DNA of 64,000 bases, from contig CALNVZ010000174.1 in NCBI GenBank assembly GCA_940671915.1, positions 24,099,441 to 24,163,440 of the forward strand, given 5' to 3'. Each line of letters begins with the position of its first letter. Position 1 is the stretch's first letter. The notes below the pieces were generated by a model. The model searched no databases, was not told where the DNA came from, and was given only the letters and a program-made list of their open reading frames with translations. Below are positions 32,071 through 45,500 of the stretch, in pieces. Source of the stretch: Paracentrotus lividus (Eukaryota > Echinodermata > Echinoidea > Camarodonta > Echinidae). A program made the position numbers and the translations under genes.

Positions 32071-33400
32071 TATAAAGTCAAAGTTCACAGGGATGCCACT
32101 TTTCCGTTTTTTTTCGGAATTCTGGTTTTTCCCCTTTTATCTGTCTTATTTCCGGGTTTCCGACTTTTCCTGTTTTCTGAAAAAAAAAAAAAAGAACAGA
32201 AAAAATCGGGATAATTGCCCATTGACTGCGTGTGCGTTGAAAAATGCGGAAGCAAAAAAAAATCTCGACGATAAAAAGATTAAAGTCGTTTGTGGACGTA
32301 TTTCGTAGTACGCAATGTGTGGATTATGTATGTAATTTGTAATTTTTTATGAAAACGGCTGTACCACGATTCTAGCGATCTTGTCCATATTTTGGTCTGG
32401 GATGTGAATAAGTATACACGTGGTTTTGTGGAGAACAAGCGGAACTATGCTTTGCTATCGCCCCAGAACGCTCCAGGCAACGCCAGCGCTTGGCCGGTAC
32501 CCATATTGCCTGGTGAGTGTCTGCCTTGGACTTCACTACTCTGGATTTTTTTTTAATGGATTAGTTATGGAATAATATGTGCCATGGATGTAGAAAAGAG
32601 AATCACATGACAAGAAAATGACAGTGCAATCAAGAAGAAATTTCAGTGGAAATTTGCTAGAGAAGAAAACGGCCGCGAAATATTTCTATCCGACTATCAG
32701 ACTAAAATAAAGTTACTTCCGAAATCAAATTTGCCTAGGTCAACACTCAGAAGCATTGAATAGAAGTTTTTGTCCTGTGGGAAACCTGGAATTTCGGATG
32801 CCATATAGTACTTCAATCAAGATTTAGAATTTAAAATGGATACTATTTCTATTTTGAATCTACTCTGCCTTAATCTTTATGTCTGAGTGGTAGATTAGAT
32901 TAAGATTAGATTTTTTTTTTTTTTTATTATTACATGAAAAATTACCCATAAATTTGGGTTAATTTTTTAGGGAACTCATTCAAATAATAAAGCTCAGGTA
33001 GCAGCAACAGAGCATCTAGAACCCCAGAGCTTCTTAGGGCCCTCGACCCCTGCCTATTGGGAACTCGCGCTGCGCGCTCCTGCCCACCGCTAAAGTTTAG
33101 GGTTTTTGGAGGACACCTAGTGGCTCCCTGAGTTCATGACTGTACACATAAGAAATCACTGCGAACGTGTTCACGATTAGCCAATAGAAGCTATCAAAAT
33201 CATTTAAACTTAACTGCGATTTTCAAATTAAATTTAAAATATTCTGCACATGGATTTGAAAAATGGCAAGTTTTATACTCTGGCTTTTATCTTAATGAAC
33301 ATTCACACAATACAAGTCTTACCCTTTCATACCGTTCCACCAACAGCTTATCCATAAAATTATATTACTTTTATGTTTGGCCGCATTCATATGAACAAGA
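32071..33400. other. Between the two genes, nothing recognised
   Basis: It includes a T run near 32910-32930 and a GC-richer patch (about 33000-33130, CTCGCGCTGCGCGCTCC) of unknown origin. No gene evidence. Confidence 0.5.
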
Positions 33401-36358
33401 GAGAGATCACAGAATAACACAAGTAAACTGGATACATTTTTCACTTGGATTTATTGGCAATACGTGACACATACAAAATGAAGGGCTAGAGAATTTTCAT
33501 ATTTGAGACCTTGAATAAGGGAGTATGATTTTGTGTTGTACATTAATAACCAGGCACAAACCTATTACTTCTAAATATCTGTCTTAAACTAGTAGAAGTT
33601 TGATTAATGACATGGATTAAATAACCCTTTGGTTGAATACTTTATATAAGTTAATTTTATAATTAAACTTTATGGCAATGGAGAATGGAATACATAATTC
33701 GAATACTACACTTCACTACACACAAATGGAATACCACAACTGAATATCTGCAATTGGTTTTAGATATCAAAAGATCTTTTTTTTATGACCTACGTTTCTA
33801 AAAACGTTTCTGAACACCATTTCTGAACTGTTAATCTTGTGTACTTTAACTGCAAGGTGAAAAACAAAAATAATTAAGGTTCCTTAGCAAGGAATCTGTG
33901 CCGAATCGAATCCTATTTCAAGAGGATTCAAAATTAAAACAAAAATTAAGAGTTGCATTTTGAATGCATGAAGTCAACTAAAGCTACTAATGTCCACTCA
34001 AATTGGCACTGAATACCTTCACCTAAAGAATACATACAAAACGGATGAATACATAAGGATGCTATGGGAAATTTGTTGATTTTTCTAAGTGAGAATTGAG
34101 AAATGATGTTTGATCTAATATTAGCACAAATGCTCCTTTTTAGCAAAGTAGTATACATCTAAGAGCACCAAGGAGCAGCTAGTATTATCTTTATCAATAA
34201 TTAACTGCTCAGCAGTGATAATTTTCTCCTGAATATATTATCCTCGTCAAATGATACAGACAAAAAGGGTTACCGTGTCTCCCATCTAAAAATGTTTGAC
34301 TGATTACGAGAAAAATGAACACCAAATTATAACCCTGGCAAATTTAAGTGATCCGTTTTACAAAGAGAAGAAATGAATACAACTTTTAGAAAAAAGAACA
34401 TAATGCACTATTGCAAATAAAAAGCGCTATAATGAAAATTTCAAATAAATGACTCTACAGAATATTACAATTTCTTTGATTTGAATACAAAGTCTACATA
34501 AATTTTGAACATGTAAAAGTAAATACATAAAAGTCGCATAAGTAGGGCTGAGTAGAAGATAAAATCCTACATTTTATTAACATACAATACTTTATGATAC
34601 ATTTACTACTGGCAACTATTTCAGGTTTTTCAACTGTGAACTTTCCTTTTGTATTTTAACTTATCAAGCAATGTAACTAAGCCAGCCCCATTTCATTGAG
34701 TTTATGTTAAGTAGCCATTTTAGAATTATAACTGGACAAGTGAAACAGGCAATCACCTGCCTGCTAACTAGCTAACTACAATAGAAAAAGTCAATATTTT
34801 TTGTAAGATATAAGTCACACCACTATAAGAACATTTACATACTTTTTTTTTGTTTGTTAAATGCAAGCTCTAGTTTGAGATGAAGAGAGTAAAAACACTC
34901 ATAAACTGAGATGTTAATCTCATTAAACTAATTTCCCCTACTGTTTAGTTCTTTGTACAATCTGCAGAAAAGAAATGTGACATTTACCACACAAAGCCCA
35001 TTAAAACGGACCATGACTTTTCATGGACTATGCTACTCGTATTATGTTTATTCTTCATCACAACACACAACAATAGCAGATAAGATTTATAACCGTTTTT
35101 CTCTTTTCAATTTTAGCTACACATACAGTTCCGTTACTGTACAGCGCTTCGAATGCATGCCTAACATTAGATATACAGCTATCAAGATACAACAGCAATT
35201 TGAATAATAATTGCAAGAATTAACGACTCATTATTTTATACACATTCTCTTTTAAGATGTCTAACACTACAACACCAATATACTCACTTACACATCATTT
35301 ACATGAATATTTACCTCTGTATACATTTTGTCTACATCACATCCGATAGTAAAAGACAACATAGTCTCAGCTATTAAATATATAATGCAGAACACGTTAG
35401 ATAAGGTCTTTGTGTGCCTACAAAGCTGGATAGACAAAAGTACTCCTCATCGAGGTACAAGGTAACGTCGTTTCGGGTACTGGACAATAATAATAATAAC
35501 ATTATTAATAATATCAACAGGCAGTACTGACTTGAGATACGATTCAACTACTTAAGTTACAGTTTGACATGCCCTCAAAGTGACATCAAGAATGTCAGGT
35601 TAAAACTTTTCACTACCTGAAGCTGATTGAATCTAATCTACAGAGATTTCATATCACCTGAGTGTAGCACTCGGGGCGTTTGAAGCATGTTCTGTCCAAT
35701 GATTGATAGAATGAATCGCCTTTATTCTGCCTTTTCTAATTTTTCTGTCTTTTCTAAACACAAGGGGACCAGTAGGGAAATAATCTATGCATATGATATA
35801 CATATGGAATGCCGCATGCACGTCTTCGAAAAAAACCCTCTCGTCTTGCTTTAAATATATTCAAATAGAAAGAAAAACATACGCCTTGACGTCAGACCTT
35901 TTCCAGCGCTGTTCATTCACAGCGCGCCGCTATTCTCAAAGACATGCCTAGTTTACAAGAAATTTCAATACTAAGAGCCAAAAGCCAATGAACAAGATAC
36001 CAATTTAGTTTGTGTCTATCCTGAATTCACGCTACACTTTATACATATATAACATCATCACTACATCACCACATGACAGCGCAACCGTAGAATAAGAAGA
36101 AGCGGGAAAGCCTAGTTTTTCTTTCATAACCGATAGTCCAAAAGCATTGCAGCGAAGAGTTTTGACAATTCTGTAAAAGTTTATTTTAAAAAAAAAGCGC
36201 ACTACCAATCCAATATCTTTTTCTTGTCATTCTGATTCAATGTCAATCCATGATTAGAGTAATAGTACTTGAACAATTGTCATGATGTACAAGGGGGCTA
36301 TACAAGAGGAAAGGAAAAGGAGGAGAGGGGGGTCATGTATGACCCAACCTCAGGGCTC
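33400..36358 (-). other. Probable beta-spectrin 3'UTR
   Basis: About 3 kb of element-poor AT-rich DNA lies directly downstream (minus strand) of the beta-spectrin stop. A TTTATT (AATAAA on the minus strand) at 33450-33455 could be the distal poly-A signal. The extent is inferred from the absence of repeats. Confidence 0.4.
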
Positions 36359-36566
36359 TCACTTCCGCTTGAGGGTAAAGAGGCCCTTTCCCTTGGCCTT
36401 CTTGCCCCCTGGTGAGGTGGAGTCCGCTGGGAGTGTTTGGGCTTTCTTCTGCTCTCTAGAAGATGAATCACTTGCACCAGAGATAGCGGTGTGAAGCTGG
36501 TTTAACCAGTAGCCTAACTCTTCACTGTCCTTAGCATGGAATAGATACTCAGACCCATCAGCCAAC
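36359..36566 (-). CDS. SPTBN: Beta-spectrin exon w29 (PH end, C-terminus, stop)
   Basis: Local residues 1683-1750. [20 protein letters not shown] closes the PH domain. A Ser/Lys-rich tail with [10 protein letters not shown] (human AQTLPTS) follows and ends KRK with TGA at 36359-36361. Confidence 0.95.
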
Positions 36567-39500
36567 CTGAACAAGGACAGTTAAATATAGAATGTGATTA
36601 TATGTACCCACAAAAAATATGATCAAAGACAAAAAACAATGGAAAGACATAAAGTGAAAAATGAAAAAATAAAAATTGAAACAGAAATACAAGAAATGTA
36701 CATTGAAAAATAGATATGTAGACCCTACCCACAAAAAAATATGATCAAAGACAAAAAACAATGGAAAGACATAAAGTGAAAAATGAAAAAATAAAAATTG
36801 AAACAGAAATACAAGAAATTTACATTGAAAATAGATATGTAGGACCTACCGACAAAAAATATGATCAAAGTTACAAAAAAAAAAAAATATAAAAAAATGA
36901 TGGACGAAAGACACCAGTGAAAATGAAGAAAAAAATGAACAGAATACTAAACATATTGGGATATAGACTTCAACACTCTAGCTTTTTGATGCACCCCGCA
37001 TTATTACGCATGAAGTAAAACTTGTATTTATATACAGGGGCCGCGGGGGAGCGGGGGTTGCAGGCCACCACTTTTTTTTCAGCCAACGTGTACAAAACGC
37101 AAATGACCATACATTTGTGATTTTTAGCTCTGTTTCAGCCCCTCCCCCCCCCCCCGCCGCCACTTTCTGGCTCAGCCTCTCCACTTTCAAAAAACGCACT
37201 CACGCGGCCCCTGATATATTGAAAAAATATAATAATAATAATCAATATAATAATAATATAATAGATAAATAATCATGAATATTATGATTTGAAAATTCTT
37301 GAAGAATCAATATGCATCTCTGTGAATAAATTCTAGAAGGTTCCAGTCTAAAAAGCTTTAAAATGTGTTCCACATTTCAGTCCTCAAATATGTGAAATAG
37401 AACAAGGTGAAAATCAGTTTTTTTTCTATCACCTACAATAAAAAAAATACAATCTTTCTCGTGTTTCAAATTGATCCTAACATTCCTGGGAGTGTTTAAC
37501 AAAGAGCCTAAGTAGACTAAGAGTTGCACTTGAATTCAAATCTCATCCTTTATTTAACGTATAATCTCAGAGATAAACTTCTCAACGGTGCGCATCCCCT
37601 GAGCTTGATCTAACCAGAGGTGATGCGTAATATACTGCATGCAACTGAGAATTTAAGTGTGACTCTTAGTCTACCTTACTCTTTGGGCAACATCCCTCAG
37701 GTGATTACGATCAAAAGCAACTCTACAGATACAAAATGGAGGATTTCACGTTTGAGATTGATTGGCAAAGCTGGCATCCTGTATCAACTCTTTTTCATAA
37801 ATGTCCAGAAAGAACACTGAAGAAAATGAGATTTTGAACTTACTTGAGTCTGAAGACGTTCTTCTTCTTAGTATAATCCTCTGCAAACTCTGCAGTAGCC
37901 TCACTGAGATTAAGAGGATGCTCATTGTTAAAGGTGATCTCCTTCTGCTTGCTCTTAGCATCCTTGTAGAATGATAATGATTGGCCATGGGTGCTACCAT
38001 ACACATGGTTCCATGATCTAGCAGTCAAACAATCATACACGATCATTAATTAATGTCATATGAATTTGAATCTAGGATAAGATCAATATTTTTTTTAGTA
38101 TATAACATTTCACAATAATTGTTAAATTGGAGAAATTTAAGGTTGGAGATTTTCACATTTTTTGTGATTGTTTTATCATGATAAGTAAGGATGGACTAGC
38201 AAAATTTGGGAAAATCAAACCCCCATGAAATATATGGCTTATAAAAATACAGTATTACATGTGTCATGATTTGACAACTTCAGAAATGTTTAAAATCTTA
38301 TTATAATGAAATTATCTTGGTACAATTTCAATTTCATTTTCAATTTTTTTTTAAATCGACTTTGTAATGTTAGATTGTTGATTTCTCCGTAATACAGCAG
38401 ACTTCTTTTTTGGGAATTTCTTATGTTGTGGTGAAGAAGCAATTACAACCAATAATATTGCATCTGTAAAATTGAACGATTCAAAGTTTGCATTTGACTG
38501 ACCTGTTGGAAGCCTTCTTGCCCTGATCAAACAGGTGCTTCCTCATAAGGAATCCTTCTGCTTCATTGGTACCACCCATGGCTCCAGCTGGTACTGTACC
38601 TGGTGCTGGTTCCTCCTCACCGTGCATGGCTTCATCATCATCACGTCCCTCTGCACCATCCACCGCTGTCTCGACCTCCTTAGCGGCTTCCTGGCTCACC
38701 ATCTCTTGTACTTCCTCTACATACTTGGTGGCAGCTTGTCTACAGGTGTGAGGAATAGATATAGAAACTAAGTTTTATGATGTTTGTCTTCTACAATATG
38801 TAGAAAGTAAGTTTCATGGGAAATACACCAAACAGGAATCAGAATTGATTAAATTATTGCAATTGACATTGACTTAATTATGCGTTTCACTACAGCTTTC
38901 GCAAATAAAAACAAAAATCTAATTCCTCAAATTGCTTGAAAATATTGACTAGGTGGTCCATATCATTAATCTACTGATATAAAACAAACATTTCAAATAA
39001 GGGGTTTAATCCTCAAATTTATGGTAAGAAAACTGCATAATAACATTTTCAACATTATATTTCCAACATAGCAGGCATCAATGCTATTTCCATTAAAATC
39101 TTTCCTCAAGGAGGGATTATCAGGTTGCAAGCACTACTACTGCAATGTTACACAGTGCAATATAGACATTCAAATAAGATATTCTTAAATTGCATATATG
39201 TATCTGTATATATATATATGGTTCAGTCAGCAAAATGTTAGGTCCTGACACATCATGCTAACTTGTAGTGTAGAGCACACAGCATCCACTGTAGCAGTGA
39301 TAAAATACACTTTCTCAAAAGAAAATAAGCCTTTACCTGATCTCAGCTTGCTCCTGCTTCTGTTGCTCCTGCTCTGCCTCCTCCTGTTCTCTTCGTTCCT
39401 TCTCTCTCTCTTCCTTCATGAAGTCATCTACAATCTTATGCTTGAGTGATGGAGATTCCTTCATGGGTGGGGAGTCCTCACCAGCTGCACGGCGGGCCTC

Positions 39501-42500
39501 ATCCTGACGCTTGCGTAATTCTCTCAACTCAAACTATGGAAGGATAGCAAAGAGATATATAATCAGCATCAAAGTGATAACTGAGCAGTCGTTTCACAGT
39601 TTGATGGTGAGGGAGGGAAAGTGATAGCATTAAAGCTAATCTAGTGTTGTAGTCATGAGATTGAATTGTTGAAGAAACTGTCTGAAAAGTGATGGGAAAG
39701 GTTGATAACAATGCATCTAAGAATTGTTTATTGATGGGAGGTTTTTGAACCAAGAAAATTATAAGAAATTTACCAAATTCTTCTAAGAGGAACATGCACT
39801 GCACACAAAAATGCATGTATGGGACTACATGAACATGTGCTCACATGTGCGGGACCCGCACATATCAGCTTTTTATGTCATATTATCACTATGGGGGCAT
39901 TTGAAGAGCAATTATTTTCAGTGGAACTTTGTACTATAAAATACTTCCTAAATACCTTGAAAATAATTTGAAAGCTCACAATTATTTTGTTGACCCACGG
40001 TTCACCTCTCCCACTACACTAGATTCTCTTAAGCAGGATATAAAAGTTGAAGGTGGGTTTTATAATTCAGTTGAGAGGGGAAGGCATGTAAGCATAAAAT
40101 TTCAGTTGTTAAATAAATTGCATCAAGTTTTTGAGGACAAGGGTGTATTGAAAAAAGGAAATGTCATATAACATAAACACCTTAACTCCGAGTGGGCATT
40201 AATATATATATATTTTTTTTAAATACATATTATATCTTTTCACACCTCTGTAACTATTACATCAATTCAAAAGGTTCAACATATTAATATCTCGAATTAC
40301 CATCAAAGCATCTTCAGTTTATCTCACAAAGCAAAACTTTTACAACACAAGATGATGCCCTTCGAAAATATGATGTATTTCCCCGAGATGCAACGTTTTA
40401 ATATATTCCTTTGAAAACAAAACAAACACTGCTCCTAATGGCAGATTATGAAAGTGAGCCTCCACCATGTAAAAATAAAGAGAGGATAAAGATTGCAGTG
40501 AGGACTAGCACTTGAAAAAAATGAAATAAAAAAATATGACAGAAAGTGCTTTTGAAAAGAGAAACAGGAATTGGATAACAAAAGAGACCATTTCATCAAA
40601 ATCTATAAAAAAAAAATTAAAAAAAAAGAAAAAAAGAGAGAAATGATTGATGCTATCTACGAATATGGTTTTGCCAATTGATAAAAAAGAGAATCAAGAT
40701 ATAATGGGAAAGACAGAATGGTGGAGAAAATGCTAGTATGTTGAACTGCCATGTTGAAACTCCTGCCAATAAAAAGAATAACTGGGCAATGCAAAATATT
40801 GAGTTATTACAATACAACAATCTACTCTTAAAGTACATGCAAACGGAGAGCAATCTCTGAATATCATTTTTAAAAGGCTGCTGGAATTAGGCAATAGAAT
40901 CAATCAAATACAAGCTTATTTGATGAAAGAAAAAATGAGAAAATGAAAAGAACTTATGGCTATGTCACCGAAGGAAGACATACAGGAGTAAGACCTTTGG
41001 GTTTCAGAATGAAACTGTGGAGGTCAATATGCAACAGCGCTCTGTTTACATTTGAATGCTGTGATGAAGAGAGAAAGTAAATATATGAAAGTAGCTCTCT
41101 CCAGATAACATACAGATAACTTACACATCTTCATAATGAGTGGCGGCTCAAATCAAATTGTATGCATGAAAAGCTGCTGGTGTTGCAATGATATCACTTC
41201 ACCCTGCTCATGTATTATGCGCCATAAGAGATTAGCTTATTTTCAATATCCAAGTTGATTTCCAATGAATATGTGCCAGAAGAATTTTGAATTCATTTGC
41301 CTTGCAAAGTACAAGTATAATTGTAGCAGAAGGAAAAACCATAAAGAGCCAATTTTTTTCATTTTGGGATTCTGCTAGCTTACATGTATATATATATCAT
41401 TTCTTTCAATATCTTACATTCAAGTGTTCATGAATGATGAATAAATGTTATAATGATTGTGATCAGACAATTTGAACATCGGAATTCACACATATATCTG
41501 AATGGACATTAAAGCTACAATTAAAAGGCTCAAAAATACAATTTGACAACAATTATACTGCCACATCAGCAATTATAACCACAGGCTTTTTCTCAACTTT
41601 TGCCATAGATCTTATTTCATCAACAGTACTTCACATACTAGCATTCCAGAGGAATCCAACTTGGATATTTGATGGCCCTATAGTCGCATACCATGTTCAC
41701 TCAATACTTACAGGACTAGGACGTAGAACTGGCTGTTTCTGAGATAATTTTTCAAGCAGTAATAACATGCAAAAGCAGGAATATGAGCACAATGAAGATT
41801 TTGAAGTACTAATCTACCACTTGAAATCTATAGAATTCTATTGGCTATATACTACAAACTGTAGTAAACTAAATGCTAGCAAATACATATAACTTTCCAC
41901 TAAAAGGAAGCTTTGGTCTGCAATCTACTGCATTCTAGGAACTACATTGTAGTTAGAGCAATACATATATGTACATCTTGTTAATAATTGTTCAACTATG
42001 CAATGTTTTGATTTTTTTTTTTAAAATATATATATAGGCATGCATGTTTGCAATACTTTACTGGAAATCTTTAGGGTGGTTTGGGGAGGGTAAAAATGCT
42101 GGGTAATGTCATAGAAATTCACATCAATTAGACTTTACAGATATGCACAAAATGCTTGCACATAAAAACTTTTGTACAAATTTCTAATTCAGATCATGCA
42201 GCAATGAAGTACATTTGTAACAATTGATTTATAACAAATTCTTTTAAAAATAACATGGAAGAGTTTTACCTGCATTTATACAGAGTAGAGAAATATAAGT
42301 CATACTAAAAACATATACATACAAGAACATTGACTGCTACTTATACATTGCATTTCAGATTTAGCATGCTTTTTTTTTCTAATCATGATTTTAGGCAAAA
42401 ATCTATCAGGATAAATTGAGAGTTGTAGAGGGAAAGTGTATAAAGATAGACTTACTGTTGTGAGTTTCTCAAGTGCGGTGAATCTCTCTTCCTGGCAGTA

Positions 42501-45500
42501 GAGGGCCTTCTCAAATGCTTCATGCCTCTTGATCAACTTCTCAACTTCATCCAAAGAGTTCTGCAATAAAAAACAAGTGAAAAATTAACAAACCCATTTC
42601 CAAATCTTTTAATAACAATTATTAATATATTAGGGTGATTCACTAACAGCTAAAATATATCCCAACTGGGATCAAATGAAGTTTTAGGAACAAAAGCCAT
42701 GTTATAGTTCCATAGGTCGACAGTTGGGACTGATTTTAAATCAAAGTGAATCACCCTCCCCCTCCCCTGGTATTCCTACTTCTGAAACGTTGTATACAAG
42801 ACATAACTTGAAATAAATATTAACTACAGAAAAGAAAAAGAAACTATAAAATTGACATCTTGGAGAGAAAAGTAGAGAAATGCAGACTAACCACTTGAAC
42901 CATTTTTAGGCTGTGAAGGGTAAAGTCCCACCTCTACTTATATAACATCAGGACCTAATACTTGTTTACATTTGATATCTATAATAATGTTAAGGTTCAT
43001 TCAAATAAAATTTCATTAAATAGGAATAACATTTCATTGAATAGGAATAGACGCCGAAGAGTTAAGAAGCTGAACTTACGCCATAGTCTTCGCTCCTAAG
43101 GTACTGTTCTTGGCTCATCAGCCAGGCTTCAGCAGCATGGGCATCACGGGCAAACTGGTATACCTCCAGAACTGCACAAAGTAACAAACAGAAATAGTTT
43201 AACATGACTGCAAAGTGTTGTTACGGTTGTAAAACATGGTGAAAATACAAAAGGATTGTTATGTATTGTACACTACAAGCCCCAAATATTGAATACAATT
43301 ATTTGGTGTTGATCTAATATTGATTCAATTTAATATATAAGCTTCAATATCATTTAATCATTTAATGTTTTAGATGCTTCTTCAGTTTTGCTTGGTTACT
43401 TGCTTACAGATGCTTCCTTAACACTGCTTGTCAACTTGATAAGTGTTCTTTTCAGAGTATCATCACCAGCAATCTAAAGAAGGATCATCTTTCACAAGGA
43501 AAATCACGTCTTTTCTTTTAATCAAACATTTTTAAGATCAAACGAAAATTACAACTTTTTAGCTGTTTTTTTTTTTTCTCTCTTCTTTTCATCACATGAC
43601 AGAAGGGATGAATAAATCCATTGAGTTAATAATAGAAATATTATTGAAACTTGTATCTTGTATCTCCTAACTACAGGGGCAATCCTAGATCCTAATTAAC
43701 AGAAGAGAGGATACTTACTAAGCTGTAGGTATTCCCATCTGTGTTCCCATTCAGCGATCATGTCCTGACGTTTGCTACCAACCTGCATTAGCTTGCCATG
43801 GATCTAAAAGTGAGAAGGGGAGACATGCTAGGTTATCTTTCATTGGAACATAGACACATTTATCTGTTTTACATTTGAGAAAGAAAGATGGGGTAATATC
43901 CCATCAATCACACCAATTCAAAATTGCTCCAACAAGATTTGGGGGTTTAGGAAGGGTGATAAAATATCAACTCATGGCCGCTCTTAAATCATGAAGAATT
44001 CTCCCATGTTTAACATACTCAAAATCGTTAGGATATGTACAAGGCATAATAAAAACAAAATCTAATACCCCCTGACAAGAGAGTAGATGGAGATAATGAC
44101 TTCAGGACAAACTTGAGATGAATGTTGTTCCTTCAGTCAGCTACAATGCAATTCTGTTTCGACCAAGGTTCGAAAAGATAGTCGCAACTTTCAAAGGGTC
44201 GCATTAAAAGTCAGTCGCCAGATGTAAATCATACTGATTGATAGAGGTCTGTAATATAAACCCAAATACACATAATAATACACTTACATCCTTGGATGCA
44301 TAATGGTCTCTAGCCAGCATGTCTTTGCCCATGGTGAAGCACTCGGTGAAGTTACCATCTCTAGTATCAATCTCTGCTTTGATGTTCTGATGGCCATTCA
44401 TCAGGAGCTCAACACCAGAAACATCCCTACAAAATAACAAGAAAACAATGATTAGCTTTGCAGCATACATACAGAAGGTGAATTCCAAGTTGTTGTTTTT
44501 TTTCACTAATAAGAGTTATGCAAGACTTAATGTCGCACTTAAATTTCAAGCACACCCTGCACTTCATAACAGTGTGCATCCCCAGAGGATAATACGATCA
44601 TTGTGGTATAATATCCCAAACGGAACAAAGAATTTAAGTGCAAGTTTTTGTAAAATCCATCTCTTACAGTGCATATTGAATAATAGTCATTTAAAAAATG
44701 TCAAAACTTGGCAGAAATCCACAAAATCAAATATTTATACATGTGCATCCTTTCACCATTTTCAAACTAAGTACATCTGCTTGGCCATCCAAAAAACTTC
44801 ATTCAATATGCAAAGTATATTATTACATATTTAGTTTGATATTAGATAGGGTATGTTGTTGAGATGTTTAGCCCCTTCTTACCTGGCTTTGTCCTGGTTT
44901 TCGATCTGAAGCATGATGTCCTCCATCCACATAATGAGTGCCCTGACCAGGTTAAGGAACCTGAAGAGCTCATCGGTCTGGTCTAGTCTGACAGAGCGGA
45001 ATTTGATAGATGAGTTCAGGTTGTTCCATGCATCTACTACTTCTTGTTCCCGATTGTCAATCTCCCGGGCCTTGTCTCCAGCGTAGGCAGCACGCAGACG
45101 ACCAGCCTCTTCTTGAACATCCTTGACCTGTAGGTTTGTAACAGAATGATGGTGTTACAACTAGGCTATTGTTATGGTATATCTAAAAATAAAAATCTTT
45201 CAATTTCTGAATTTACTTTGAGATCTTATAAAAAAAATCTTATCGAAACTATAACCCAGCTTTCAACATAATATTTACTAGATAATTGTATTCACTGCCA
45301 TAAACAATACCCATGAAGCACTTACTGGACTTGCTATTCTCTTTGATTCTTCATAGACGATCTATTCTAGATATATCGAACCACCTTGTTTTAACATCAT
45401 GATTTAATTAACCACAAATTCACTTTAAGAAGAGTTTATCAAGTCTTAAGCTGTCTTCTGTACAACGTGCTGGACAATGATGAAACATACGAGACAAACT

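Larger units (their letters stand above)
36567..37843 (-). other. Beta-spectrin intron w28
   Basis: Contains the 121-bp tandem repeat (36605-36880) and a small hAT-like MITE (37035-37213). Short (ATA)n runs lie near 37230-37270. The rest is unremarkable. Confidence 0.7.

Noticed and set aside
31783..32308. Overlapping 143- and 71-codon ORFs
   Set aside because: They span two MITEs and an A-rich stretch and have no recognisable domain.
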